64,000 nucleotides of DNA from Leishmania infantum JPCM5 (Eukaryota; Euglenozoa; Kinetoplastea; Trypanosomatida; Trypanosomatidae). Shown one piece after another: positions 1 through 12,500 of the stretch. Under the pieces are notes generated by a model, which was not told the DNA's origin, ran no database searches, and was given only the letters and a program-made list of their open reading frames with translations. A program made the translations under genes and the position numbers. The stretch is from positions 1,352,273 through 1,416,272 of the forward strand of contig NC_009418.2 of NCBI RefSeq assembly GCF_000002875.2, in the 5' to 3' direction. Position 1 is the first letter of the stretch. Every line of letters begins with the position of its first letter.

Positions 1-2088
<2,088 letters not shown>

Positions 2089-3177
2089 GGCAGCGTTCCC
2101 GAGAACAGTTGCAGAGGCGATGCGACGTGGAGGTGGCCCATCGCTGCACGCATGCACCTCCTCCCCCTTCCCCGTTTTCCTCTGGGCCGTCTTCGCAGAG
2201 CAGTGTACCCTTCCGTAGTTTTTTTTTCTCGTTCCCTTTTTGATGTGTGTATGTGTGTGTGGTGAAACACAAGTGTGTGTGCCTCTGTGTGCGTGGGTGT
2301 GTCTCTCCTGACCTCACGCTCCTCCTCGCCTTGAATGTGTCTGTCTCTCTTTGCACACGCGTGCGTTTGCCTGCCGTTGCTCACCATTTTGCCTTCAGGG
2401 ACACGGATGGCGCACACCCCGTAGAAACAGAGCAGCACGCGGGTGATGAGGGAGTCGTTAGGAGGGTACGCTATCCGATCCCCTTCACTCGTGGGGGTGG
2501 GGGTATTTTAGGGTTCCCTGTGTCTAACTAGAAGGACAAAGAGAAAGCAAGAAGCACTGGCTCGTGTTACTCTCGGGTGTGAACGCGACACCATATGCAC
2601 AGTCCACTGCGCTGGTGTCTCCCCCTCCCCCCTTTGACCGACTCTGCAGGGCCCTCTTTTCCCCGAGGCGTCACCTACCTGCTCTCTTATCAGGCTGGCG
2701 TGTACGAGCAAGCAAGGTGATTATCGTCATAAAAGTGGCCATCACGTTCTGTCCCCCTTTCTATCACCGCTCTGCACCCCGTACTTGTTTTGATTTCCTC
2801 AACTTCTCTTTCACTGTGGTGGAGTCTGTACTCACACACGCCCTCGCCCGACGTCCAAAACGTGCATGTGCATTGCATTGCCGCCTACTCCCCAGCTCCC
2901 CCCCCCTCCCCTGCCAATCCGCTCCTCACCGATTGATCAGCTCCAGGCGAACCTGTTCGGTGTCCGCATTGGCAGAGTTGCTGCGGTACGCCATGGAGCA
3001 GGAAAGGGGCTCCACTGAAAACAAATAGCCAGCCGTGTGGATGAAGCGCTGTTGCAGCTGTTGAAACACGAAGTATACTTGCGCCTATCATCCACGTCGA
3101 CCCACGCGGGAGTGCGCTACTCTTTGTGTTGATGCCATCTGTGGTGTGACGCGTGTGCGCGTGCTCGTTTTGGCGTC
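2089..3177. other. Intergenic region, RuvB-like 1 to SET protein
   Basis: About 1.1 kb of 3' and 5' UTR-type sequence: GT-rich stretches near 2245-2300, a G-rich run near 2500, and a C-rich tract (about 2887-2910) followed by an AG at 2939-2940 that could be a trans-splice site. Small ORFs occur on both strands but none has a recognisable domain or sustained codon bias. Confidence 0.5.
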
Positions 3178-4164
3178 ATGTTAGAGTTTGTCGTCACCAC
3201 TCGGCCGTCGCGCCGCATTGTGTGCCGCAACGAGGCAACGTACATCTACTTTTGGCCCTACCTCTTCTGTCGCGAAGTCCCGGGTGCCCTGCAGTTGTGT
3301 CAGTGGGCTGCACGTCGTGGTGCAGCCGTGCACGGTGCCGTCCGGCTGCAGCCCAGCGAGACCCCCAACGCAGCGCATCGATGCTATCTGAAAGTAACAC
3401 GCCCTGTCGCCGCAGGCCGCACGCTCATTTCGCTTCCGGCAGCGCTTTCTCTGAGTGTCAGCTCTCCAGAGTCGCGCAAAGGCACCTTCATCGGACGCTA
3501 CAGCGCCCTTGAGAACTTTGCGCAGCTCCTCGCCCGTGAGCTGCACAACCCGCGCAGCCCTCATCGCGCCTATCTCGAGTTTCTGCATGACCTGCACAAC
3601 TCGGGGACGGAAGAGGTATCGGACGCGCTTCTTGCCGGGCTCCACTACGAGCGTGCTGCGGTACTGGTTGATCAACTAGATGCCATGTACGCCGGGAACT
3701 CGCTGCAAGCACGCGGGGCTGCCAACGCGCCCTTCCTGGACAAGGAGCAGCTGACCTCAGCAAGTCAGCGCGTGGAGTGGGTGCGGCTGCAACAGCTGCA
3801 GCGTCGCCTTGAGCAAGGCGTGCCCCACTTTGCCGCCAAATCAACAGCCTGGGCGTTGTCCATGGCGCTGAGTCGCGCAATGGAGGACGACGCGGAGGGG
3901 CTCAGCCTTTATCCGCTGATCGACTTTTGCGCCCATAGCTTTGAGCCGAGCGCATACGTCTGTGTAGGCGAAGAGCGCGTTGCAGCCGTGCGACCGGTTC
4001 GCTGGGCAGATTCGAGCGGAGAGCCCCTTGTGCACGTCGTGACGCGACGTTTGCTGCGCGCAGGCGAAAAGGTTACCCTGCGGTGGCATTGGCGGCCTGT
4101 CAAGACGACGGAGGATGCGGAGTTTTGGCAGATGCGCTTCGGCTACGTTCCGCAGTCAGAGTAG
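3178..4164 (+). CDS. SET-domain protein, RuBisCO-LSMT/SETD-like methyltransferase family
   Basis: This 328-aa protein has the layout of the LSMT/SETD3-6-type protein-lysine or histidine methyltransferases. At the N-terminus a short 'W..RRGA.V' segment is followed by 'VTRPVAAGRTLISLP', the usual first SET strands. A helical insert follows. The conserved core 'LYPLIDFCAHSFEPSAYV' (residues about 244-261) corresponds to the family 'PL.D..NH....N' motif, and the C-terminal part reads 'LLRAGEKVTLRW' then 'FGYVP', matching 'G.E....YG' and the terminal 'YGFV'. Two deviations stand out: NH is replaced by AH, and the expected SET Tyr after GEKVTL is Trp. The substrate cannot be inferred. The ATG is the first in frame after an upstream pyrimidine-rich region. 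The protein could be a divergent enzyme or an inactive member. Confidence 0.7.
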   Translation: MLEFVVTTRPSRRIVCRNEATYIYFWPYLFCREVPGALQLCQWAARRGAAVHGAVRLQPSETPNAAHRCYLKVTRPVAAGRTLISLPAALSLSVSSPESRKGTFIGRYSALENFAQLLARELHNPRSPHRAYLEFLHDLHNSGTEEVSDALLAGLHYERAAVLVDQLDAMYAGNSLQARGAANAPFLDKEQLTSASQRVEWVRLQQLQRRLEQGVPHFAAKSTAWALSMALSRAMEDDAEGLSLYPLIDFCAHSFEPSAYVCVGEERVAAVRPVRWADSSGEPLVHVVTRRLLRAGEKVTLRWHWRPVKTTEDAEFWQMRFGYVPQSE

Positions 4165-5122
4165 CCGCACGATGGGGTTCGTGCGCAGGTCTCTGCACGC
4201 ATACGTTCACACGTGCGATGGCGCCGTACGTGGCCTGTGCGCTCGTGCCTGACTCACTGTCGTGTACTGCCTACCTTCATCACAGGTCCTCTCAACGAAC
4301 GAAAAGCAGCCATGGAAACAGAGAGGGGAGCAGCCACAAACGACAAGGAAAAACATGGCCCAGCACTTGCAGGAAGACACGACCTGTGTGTGTGCGCGCG
4401 CGTGTGCGTGCCTGTGCTTCTTTTCCCAAGCGTCCGGCGAGTGAGCAGCACCAGAAACGCCTGAGTCGATGCATCTGATGTCGTCTACTTCTCTCATCGT
4501 CCCTCTCCCTCCTTCGTCACTTGTGCATGTCGCCGTCGCCTTTCGTTTTGTTCTTATTTTCCGAGCGGTGTATGCGTGCCTGCATCTGTGTGTGTGTTGT
4601 TCGCTGTGTGCACCGACGGATGGCCGCCGGCCTCCTCCCTTGTTGAGCACAAGGGGGTATTCTTGAAGGAAAAGCAAACACGAGCAAGAGAAGTGGCGAC
4701 TCTTGCGGCACCGAAGAGTCACATCAACGTCACGTGCCAGAGGGAGGGAGCGGTTACCATCGCTCACTCGCTCGCACACGTGCCTTCCTTCATTTCACAG
4801 AGCACATTCCGTCCACAAGGAGAAGCTCCACCCAAAGGCACCAGACACCTCCGGCAAGCACAACTAGCATTCGCGAGGAGGAGCAGCTCGGAGAAGGGGC
4901 AAGAGTCGTGTTTTATCCCCCACCCGCCAACCACCTCTTTTCTGCGGCACCACACGACTCATAAAAACTTTTGAAGGACGACTTGTTGGTTTGACCGCTT
5001 TCCGTTTTCACCTCTCCTTTTTGATTCACTGTGCCGTTTGTCCCCCCCCCACACACACACACACACTTAAAGGCCTCGGCCTCGAAGCGGAGCGTTGTTA
5101 GTTGGCGCCGCTCGGTCCGCCC
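4165..5122. other. Intergenic region, SET protein to PEX1
   Basis: About 1 kb without a supported gene. It contains purine-rich and GT-rich stretches and, just before PEX1, a C-run plus (AC)n microsatellite at about 5042-5066 followed by an AG at 5071-5072. That AG is a plausible spliced-leader acceptor about 50 bases before the PEX1 ATG. Confidence 0.5.
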
Positions 5123-7987
5123 ATGCAGCAATCATCCTTTGAAGTCGCCGTGGACAGGAGCAGCCAGCACTCCTTCGTGACGGTCTCGCAGCACTACCTC
5201 GACACTGTGCTGCGGCCGCTTTACACCGGCCGCCTGCCGCTAGCGGTGCCGTTGCGCATTACAGGGCGGAGCGGCCACGACATCTACGTCGGGTGCCTCA
5301 CCAACCGGCCGCACACGCGCTCCAAGTTTGCGCTTGTTTTCCCCCTTGCGCTCTGCTATGACCATGGGCTGAAGGAGGGCGAGCTGGTGGAGTGCGTGCC
5401 GCTGCCCAACACGCCGCGTGCGACCAAGGTTCTGGTGGCGCCGCTGACGGTGGATGACAGCGAGGTAGTGGAGCAGAACGCGCTTCGTGTCGAGAACCTG
5501 CTGCTTCGCCAGGTGCAGGTGGTGTTCCCCTCCATGATCATCTCCGTCTCCATCTTCCCCGGAGTGCCGGCCAAGGTGATGGTGACCGCCATCGAGTGCG
5601 GCGACGCGGAGGAGAAGCTGCGTAGCGGGTGCGCGACGATGCACGAGGGCACACATTTTGTAATTGCCACCCGTGTCCGTCAGGAGCAGACGGACCGCGG
5701 GGCTGATGGTGCTGCCGCACCGCCGCTCTGGGCCTTTGTCCGCGGGCGGCCCGCTCGTGCCGCCGCTGACAGCGGGGCCGAGCGCAACGACACGGCTGCG
5801 GTGCGGGTGCGCCGCGTCACGGCTGACAAGTACCACTGGAAAAACGGTATGGTGCTCGGCGTCCTCGACTGCGCGACGCTGGCGACACTGAACAGGGAGG
5901 AGGTGACTCCGGGGTTTCTGCGGGCACACTTGAAGCAGATGACCGTCGTTGTCGTGGACAACGCCGACGGCGAGGCAGCGGGAGCTGCGGACGAGGAGGG
6001 CGTGTGCGTGGTGGACTCCCTGGCACAGGCGACAAACCTTCTCCTTACTCCTCACGGTCTCGACCTGTCGGCCCCTACGGCTGGGAAGGCTGGCGACGCA
6101 ACCAGGAACGATTCTGCCGGAGTGGTCCGTCCGGTGCTCTCGAGTCCCGCGCTACTCCCACTCTCTGCGGTGGCGCTGGACGCCGTCACGCAGGTGCACG
6201 GGAGGGTAGCGGAGGAGCTGCAGCAGCACCTTGTGGCCGCCCTCCACCAGTCGAGCGTGCCGCGGTTTGCCAATCTGCACCAGAACAACGTGCTGCTGTG
6301 CGGCGGGAAAGGCTTTGGCAAGTCGACGGTGGTGCGCGCGGTGCTCGACACGCTATCCGACGTGCACACCGTAACGCTCGAGTGTGGCAAGGTCAAGTCC
6401 TTCTCTGCAGACATCGCCAGGGCCTTGATGGAGTGCGTTCTGTGCAAGCCAGCGGTGCTGGTGCTGGAGAACTTCGACAGCATCGCGCCGGCGCAGCAGG
6501 AGGGCCACGCGGAGGCGATGACGGCTATGACGCGGGCAACACTGGAGGCAACGCTGACACGCTTCTGCTATCAGTTCTCCGTTCGTCCACAAGGAGCGGT
6601 GGTGGTGCTGGCGACATGCTCGAGCCGCGACGCAGTGCACGAGACGCTGCGGTCGGCTTACTGCTTCCGGCGGGTGCTAACGCTGGAGGCGCTGAATCGC
6701 GCGTCGCGGACGGTGCTGACTGAACAGCTGTTCCCATACGCGCCGCGCGAAGACGTGGCGGCGGCGGCGGCGCTGATGGACAACTACACCCCGTTTGACG
6801 TGAAGCAGCTGGCGGCGCGGATGCGGGCGAAGCTGGCGGCGGAGCCGGCCCTGTCGCTGCGCGAGTGCGCCGCGGCCTGCGTGACCTTCTTTACCCCGCT
6901 GGCGCACACCGGCATCAACTTTCTCAAAGGGGACAAGGTGTCGTGGGAGTCGATTGGCGGGCTGGAGGAGGCGAAGACGACGCTGTACAATACGCTGGTG
7001 CTGCCGATCAAGCACCCGCAGCTCTTCGCGCGGCTGCCGCTCAAGACGCGCAGCGGCATCCTGCTCTACGGCCCATCCGGGTGCGGCAAGACCTTCATCG
7101 TCGAATCCCTCGTCAACGCGGAGAACTTGCACTGCATAGTCATCAACGGCCCGGAGGTGTTTGGCAAGTACATTGGGCAGAGCGAGCAGAAGATCCGCGA
7201 CGTCTTTGAGCGCGCGCAGGCGGCGGCGCCGTGTGTGGTGTTCTTTGACGAGTTCGACTCGGTGGCGCCGCAGCGCGGCGCTGACGACTCGGGCGTGACG
7301 GACCGCGTGGTGAACCAACTGCTGTGCTACCTGGACGGTGTGGAGGGGCGCAAGGACGTGTTTGTCGTCGCGGCCTCGAGCCGGCCGGACCTAATCGACG
7401 CGGCGCTGCTGCGGCCGGGCCGACTCGACAAGGCCGTCGTGTGCCCTGTGCCGAGCGAAGATGATCGGGTGGCAATACTGCGCAGCCTGCTGAGCAAGGC
7501 CTCGGCGCACTTCAGCGACGAGGAGCTGCGGCAAGTGGCGCGGCGCACGGTGAACTGGACGCCTGCGGACCTCTCGGCGATGGTGTCGTCGGCGAGCACG
7601 CTGATGAGCATGCGGTTCGTGGAGCGCCTGACAAAGCAGGCGGCTGGCGTGTCAGGCAGCATCGCTGGTTGTGGCACCGCGCCGGATGACGAGGATGGGT
7701 TTGTGATTGCTGGCCTCGGCCACGGTGTGACGCGAGAAAAGGTGGGGGACACGTTGAAGCCGCTGTGCCTAGCCACCCACGGCGGGGCGGAGGCGGCTGT
7801 CTCCGACACGGCCGCCCTCGCAGCGGAGCTGATGTCGATAGACGACTTGTGGGCGTCTGTGGCGACGACGCGGCCGTCGCTGTCGGAGAAGGACATCCAA
7901 AAGCATGAGCGCATCCACGCCTTGTTCTCCAAGGGCAAGAGCGCTCCTCCGCCCAAGCCTCCCGGGTCACGGCTCGTCACGCGATGA
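5123..7987 (+). CDS. PEX1: Peroxin-1 (PEX1), tandem AAA ATPase of peroxisome/glycosome biogenesis
   Basis: This 954-aa protein has the PEX1 arrangement: an N-terminal double-psi-barrel-like region (residues about 1-180), with the linking segment 'VVEQNALRVENLLLRQVQVV', a diverged first AAA domain, and a well-conserved second one. D1 has Walker A GGKGFGKS (394-401) but its Walker B reads VLENFD instead of the acidic pair. D2 has GPSGCGKT (650-657), FFDEFDS (D709, E710) and an SRH segment ending in 'LLRPGRLDK'. This D1/D2 asymmetry is usual in PEX1. With PEX6 it should extract ubiquitinated PEX5 from the organelle membrane; in trypanosomatids that organelle is the glycosome. The start is the first ATG of the frame (MQQSSFEV); the seven codons before it begin with TTG. 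NSF or VCP are less likely because of the PEX1-type N-domain. Confidence 0.85.
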   Translation: MQQSSFEVAVDRSSQHSFVTVSQHYLDTVLRPLYTGRLPLAVPLRITGRSGHDIYVGCLTNRPHTRSKFALVFPLALCYDHGLKEGELVECVPLPNTPRATKVLVAPLTVDDSEVVEQNALRVENLLLRQVQVVFPSMIISVSIFPGVPAKVMVTAIECGDAEEKLRSGCATMHEGTHFVIATRVRQEQTDRGADGAAAPPLWAFVRGRPARAAADSGAERNDTAAVRVRRVTADKYHWKNGMVLGVLDCATLATLNREEVTPGFLRAHLKQMTVVVVDNADGEAAGAADEEGVCVVDSLAQATNLLLTPHGLDLSAPTAGKAGDATRNDSAGVVRPVLSSPALLPLSAVALDAVTQVHGRVAEELQQHLVAALHQSSVPRFANLHQNNVLLCGGKGFGKSTVVRAVLDTLSDVHTVTLECGKVKSFSADIARALMECVLCKPAVLVLENFDSIAPAQQEGHAEAMTAMTRATLEATLTRFCYQFSVRPQGAVVVLATCSSRDAVHETLRSAYCFRRVLTLEALNRASRTVLTEQLFPYAPREDVAAAAALMDNYTPFDVKQLAARMRAKLAAEPALSLRECAAACVTFFTPLAHTGINFLKGDKVSWESIGGLEEAKTTLYNTLVLPIKHPQLFARLPLKTRSGILLYGPSGCGKTFIVESLVNAENLHCIVINGPEVFGKYIGQSEQKIRDVFERAQAAAPCVVFFDEFDSVAPQRGADDSGVTDRVVNQLLCYLDGVEGRKDVFVVAASSRPDLIDAALLRPGRLDKAVVCPVPSEDDRVAILRSLLSKASAHFSDEELRQVARRTVNWTPADLSAMVSSASTLMSMRFVERLTKQAAGVSGSIAGCGTAPDDEDGFVIAGLGHGVTREKVGDTLKPLCLATHGGAEAAVSDTAALAAELMSIDDLWASVATTRPSLSEKDIQKHERIHALFSKGKSAPPPKPPGSRLVTR

Positions 7988-8256
7988 GCGCCCGCCCCCC
8001 GGATGATATGGAGGAGGTTGTCGCTGTGATTTCTCGCTTGTCTTATGCCCAACGAGCAACTGAAATAGAACAGAACCAAAAAAAAAAATACTGGACTGTG
8101 GACCACGAACGACTCGATGGGGGTGTGATGAGCACCTTTACGTTTTTTTCTCTCGCGGTTACCGCCACTTCCCTTGCGGACCCTTAGCCCTTCGTGTTCC
8201 CTCGCTCCCCCCCCGCGTCCTCCTCCTCGCGCCCGCCGGGCGAAAAGAGAGAAAAG

Positions 8257-8329
8257 CTCCTCCCGTTGGATTCGAACCAACGACCTGTAGGTTAACAGCC
8301 TAACGCGCTGCCGACTGCGCCAGGGAGGA
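8257..8329 (-). tRNA. tRNA-Asn (anticodon GTT), copy 1
   Basis: Read on the minus strand this 73-nt sequence folds into a cloverleaf: 7-bp acceptor stem TCCTCCC/GGGAGGA, D-stem GCGC/GCGC, anticodon loop CTGTTAA with anticodon GTT, T-arm GTTGG-TTCGAAT-CCAAC and discriminator G. The outer anticodon-stem pair (27-43) is a T/C mismatch. A TTTT Pol III terminator follows directly (AAAA at 8252-8255 on +). It is identical in sequence to the + strand copy at 8822-8894. Confidence 0.96.
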
Positions 8330-8390
8330 TTCATTACTAACCATTGAATTCAGTGCCGGGGCTTCGAAAAGCCCCGATGACGAAAAGATT

Positions 8391-8474
8391 TCCTTCCGGC
8401 CGGAATCGAACCAGCGACCCTGTGATATCTGCGATCTCTACAGTCACATGCTCTACCAATTGAGCTACAGAAGG
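8391..8474 (-). tRNA. tRNA-Tyr (anticodon GTA) with an 11-nt intron
   Basis: The minus strand gives acceptor CCTTCTG/CGGAAGG, D-arm GCTC/GAGC, anticodon stem TGTGA/TCACA, T-arm GCTGG/CCGGC and discriminator A. Between the anticodon-stem strands there are 18 nt instead of 7, that is the loop CTGTAG plus A and an 11-nt intron directly 3' of position 37. tRNA-Tyr is the known intron-containing tRNA of trypanosomatids, so this is expected and also identifies the lineage. Splicing needs the tRNA endonuclease and ligase. A short AAAA on + (8383-8386) may serve as terminator. Confidence 0.96.
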
Positions 8475-8535
8475 TTGCTAACACGGTGTTAGAGAGGGGA
8501 GTTCACGTTCTCTGTCAAGTTGAACAAAAAAAGAA

Positions 8536-8607
8536 AGGCCACTGCGAGAATCGAACTCGCGACCCCCACTTTACGAGAGTGGTGCACTGCCACTGTGCTA
8601 AGCGGCC
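8536..8607 (-). tRNA. tRNA-Thr (anticodon CGT)
   Basis: The minus strand folds with acceptor GGCCGCT/AGTGGCC, anticodon stem CCACT/AGTGG around loop CTCGTAA (anticodon CGT, reading ACG), T-loop TTCGATT and discriminator T. A run of seven A on + (8525-8531) provides a strong oligo-T Pol III terminator on the transcribed strand. Its 5' end is about 80 bp from the divergently transcribed tRNA-Pro. Confidence 0.95.
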
Positions 8608-8687
8608 GTCGGGGATCCAACGAAAATGAGTTGGGTGCGCAGAGTGGACGGATATTTTCGGTGAAAAACAAAAAAGGGAGGCTCTGT

Positions 8688-8759
8688 GGCCGCTTAGTCT
8701 AGTGGTATGATTCCCGCTTCGGGTGCGGGAGGTCAGGGGTTCAATTCCCCTAGCGGCCC
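8688..8759 (+). tRNA. tRNA-Pro (anticodon CGG)
   Basis: The plus strand folds with acceptor GGCCGCT/AGCGGCC, anticodon stem CCCGC/GCGGG around loop TTCGGGT (anticodon CGG, reading CCG), T-arm AGGGG-TTCAATT-CCCCT and discriminator C. TTTT at 8760-8763 is the Pol III terminator. It is divergent to tRNA-Thr. Confidence 0.95.
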
Positions 8760-8821
8760 TTTTCCTTGCCTTGCTCTCTCGGGATGGAGCACGTTTCCAT
8801 AGGAAATCGTGGTTTTGCGTG

Positions 8822-8894
8822 TCCTCCCTGGCGCAGTCGGCAGCGCGTTAGGCTGTTAACCTACAGGTCGTTGGTTCGAATCCAACGGGAGGAG
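8822..8894 (+). tRNA. tRNA-Asn (anticodon GTT), copy 2
   Basis: Identical over 73 nt to the minus-strand copy at 8257-8329, with the same anticodon loop CTGTTAA. It is followed by a T-run (8896-8901) as terminator. The two copies bracket the tRNA cluster as inverted repeats; flanking bases beyond the gene are not conserved between them. Confidence 0.96.
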
Positions 8895-9497
8895 CTTTTT
8901 TCACACGGTTTTTTACAGCACCACCAAAACGCAAGCAAAAGAGGCTGTCCCGGGAACATTGCACACACCGTTTTTCCAACGCTCCTCCAACTCTTTTCTC
9001 TCCCTCCGTCTGTTGATCATTCGTGTTACCTCCATTTCTGTTGTGGAGTCTCTTCCCCCCGACTTCCCCACCATATCTTCCCTACTATTTTCGCAGCAGG
9101 AGCACACTGCGGTCTTCACACCCAACAAAAATCCATGCGGCAGCCCCCCTCCCCGACAATTCATTGAAAGGAATGCGAGCTACACCCCCTCCTGCTTCTA
9201 CCGACTCCCCGCACGCACAGGAATTACCCCCACTCCGGACAGCTGTTGTTTTTGCGCAGACAACCATTAAAGAATGAAAGCGCATGGCCCCTCTGTGCTC
9301 CTGCTCCGCAATCACTTCACTCTTTTCTCGTCCGTGTTTCTCCTTACTCGTTCGCCTCATCCCAGCAGCGCGTCCTCCTACCGCAGCAACAAAGTGCGGA
9401 ATGTAGCGCCATGACATAAGTATACAAAAAAAGTGCGGCGCCGTCACGAAACCAGGTTCTTGGTCTTTTTTACTCATCTGCGCCACCTTCCGCATGC
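8895..9497. other. Spacer between tRNA cluster and the large ORF
   Basis: About 600 bases with no supported gene. It resembles the 5' flank of the next gene: mixed purine and pyrimidine stretches, then a strong pyrimidine tract (9311-9363). Confidence 0.5.
9311..9365 (+). promoter_or_regulatory. Putative trans-splice acceptor for the 1,942-aa gene
   Basis: A C/T-rich tract of about 50 bases ends in CCCAG with the AG at 9364-9365, about 142 bases before the ATG at 9507. A second, shorter tract (9460-9490) lies so close to the start that its next AG falls at 9503-9504, almost on the ATG, so the upstream site is preferred. Confidence 0.4.
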
Positions 9498-9506
9498 ATG
9501 TTAGCC

Positions 9507-12500
9507 ATGTCGCACGAAGCGCAGCTGCTGGGATTGCTGTGGTGCGAAGCAACGCAGCCGTCCTGCAATGCAGCAACGCTGACGCACAACATCGGCGTGG
9601 CTTTCCGCTACCTGGAGACGCCATGGGAAGACAAGGCAAAACAAATCATCGGTGCGCTCGTAACCCTGAACGCCGGTCCAATGCACACCACCATCTGGGC
9701 CGCACTCTTTCAGCAGCTCCGTGAAACAGACAAGCCCACCATGAAGGTATACGTTCTCAAGCAATTTGCCAACGTCTGCTGGACAGTTCCCACTAATCAA
9801 GCCGCGAATGCGTTCCGTGCGTTCGCCCTCGAAGTGCGCCCGCTGTTGGAGGACATTAATGTTGTCGTAAATGCCACTTTTCAGAGGTCATTTGCCGTCA
9901 CCATCAAGTGTTTCAGCTCCTTCGCTGAGAAAGCACTTTCCAATGAGCTCTTCAGCGCTCTTTACCGGAGTCTGAAAGAGTGGAAACGGCCAGACAGCAT
10001 CCGTGCGGCGTCCACTGTCATTGCAGCTATGGCCAATGACAACCCAAGCTGCCCATCTCCAGAACAACTTCTCCGCCAAGCAAGATACGACTTGGATTGT
10101 TTCAGCTTTGCTGTACTGCTTGACACACTCGTGTCTTTCGAAGTTGTTCCCGGTCGCATTTTGGATGAGCGACGTATTGCCGCATTCCGAGACGAACTGA
10201 GCGAGATATTAGACAGCATTCTCGCCGCTCCGCAGGCAAACGAAAAGGTTGTTCCACCCTGCGTCAGCGCATATCGACGACTGAAGCAGGTCTGTGATTC
10301 CTGGGAGCCGGTAGCTGCTGAGGCCTTCGCGCTTTTTATCGTGGATACACTTGCTCAAGCAAAGGTTAGCAAGCTTCTTGTTTGCCCGTTCTTGCATTTT
10401 CTGCATGAAACATCGTGTGTCTGGTCGCGGAGCTCTAGGACTGTGTGGCAACTCACGGGTAGCAGCGACCCCTTTGTGCGCGCCGATGCCTACGCGGCAT
10501 TGTCGACCACTGTACATGTCATAGACGCTCCAGAGCAGCGGCTGGTGTTGTCAGACTTGTTGGAAAGGCTTCGTTTTTCAATCGCCGACAACTGCAGCGG
10601 CACCACTGTCGCCATCCTCAAATTTATAAAGAAGCTTTTGCTGCACGCACGCTTTCCCCCATCAGCAGAGGGAATGTATCTTTCAAAGCTGCTGCATTTG
10701 TGCCGTCGTCACGGAAAGGGACTGTATCACGATCTGCCTGCGCAGCTGGAACTACTCAACGTGTTTCTCTGCGCTAGCATTGCACCGGAAGCATTGGTTG
10801 TGTTTGCGCTTGAACTTTTTTCGGTGTCTCCTGATCGTGCGGTTGCGAAAAAGGCGTTTAGCGTGCTTCGTCATTTCTCGACGGAGGTGTTTCTCGACAG
10901 CTGTGTGCAAAACAGTGGAGAATACAGTGATGACGCTAACTACTTTGAGGCCGCAATACAAATGCGACGCGACGAGCCTTTCGAAGACGAGCTCCTCCCA
11001 TTTCTTCGGCTGCAGCGTACCAAAGGGCTTTCTGCATGCATATATGCACGGCTTTGCACGCTCGCCGAAAATGAGACGAAAAGCTCCATGACTTGCATTG
11101 TTGTGTGCGATGCTGTGAAGGAGATTAGCAGGACGAGCGCAGCCGCTATTTTCGACGACATCTTTTTCAAGCACACAACATTGTGTCTTTTGTCGCAGCT
11201 GCTTGTTCTGCAGGACCCTATGCCGAGTGATGCGTACGTGTCCCTTGTGCAGGCATGCGCATCTTGTCTTCAAGGCAATGACCTCCACATCCGCGAAGAC
11301 GCACATCTGCTGAGCATGCTAGTACAACATTCGTGGAGTGCAATCGTAACGTGCACCACAGCTTTGTTTTCTAATTTTCTTTCAGCACCCGTTTTACCCT
11401 CGTGCCGCTTTTTCCGCACCGATTCCCTTTCTCAAGCTTGCCGCCATCTTATTTTGATGTGTCGAGATATTGCATTGTCGAACGATGTTGCTTTCTACGA
11501 TAGTATGTTGCATGAGATGCTTACTAGCAACGTGAGTCTATTCATTTCGTGTGTCTCCTTTCTGCGCCATGCACCAATTTTTATAGCGGAGCTGGTGGAG
11601 TCGATGAGCTGCTGGCTTGAATGCTGCACTGCTCTCTCTACTTGTGTACCCAAAAGTGTGCTTCGACTCCTCACAGTGGTGCTTGAAGCAGCTGAGGAAG
11701 AGTTGCCCGTGGGCCGACAGCGAGCGGGAGCAACGCGTCACTCTCTTTTGTCGGTTGCACGCATGTGCAACGGCATGGTAAAACAAGCAATTGAAATGGA
11801 TTTGCTGTTGTGCTGCCCTGAAATCTGCAATTTTCTGCTATTTTTTATTTCAAAAGATGCAGATGATGAGGTATTTTTGTTTCGCGAACTGATTGCAAAC
11901 AACTGGACATTGATCGTCGACTTGTTTTCGTTTTGTGAGCGTATCGCCATTTGCCTGCACAACGACAACGATGCTGGCGCCTTAGCTGCAGTTTTGAACC
12001 TTCTATTAGCGTTGTGCGACAGTGTTTATTTTCCGCAGGTTACAAGCGTTATTTCACGCGGCTCGTTTGAAAAACTGCTTCAAGTCTTGCGGAAAACAGC
12101 CGATTTCAGCCAAAAGCGCCAGTGTATGTGCTTTGTCTCCCACATTCTCGCTGCGTTTGACGAAAATAACAGCCTGGAAGAAAAGGTGAGCGGCTGTTTT
12201 TCAGCGTGTAGTACCGATGTCGATTTTTTTGGACGCATTGATCGCTTGGTGCAGCTTTGGAATGCAAGTGATACCCAAACACAAGCTCGCTTCAAAACCG
12301 CGCTTACAAGTTCTAGCAGCATAGAGAGGCTCGTCTGTGCAGCAGCCGTGGATGTGCAGTACATCCCAAAAGCCGTAGAGGCTGCTCTGGGTGCATCGGC
12401 GGACCGCGAGGTACTAGATGTTCTGCTGCTTATTGTCACGGAAGCGGAGCCTGAGACACTCTCTCCTCTTTTGTTTGCCATTAACGATGAGGTGTTTGGG

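Noticed and set aside
7327..8334. 335-codon ORF on the minus strand across the end of PEX1 and the first tRNA
   Set aside because: It is antisense to the conserved PEX1 D2 domain and runs through a tRNA gene; its translation has no domain and reflects the high GC of PEX1.
8357..8376. GGGGCTT/AAGCCCC hairpin between tRNA-Asn and tRNA-Tyr considered as a terminator
   Set aside because: Pol III terminates at oligo-T, not at hairpins; a short AAAA on + nearer the tRNA-Tyr 3' end is the more likely signal.
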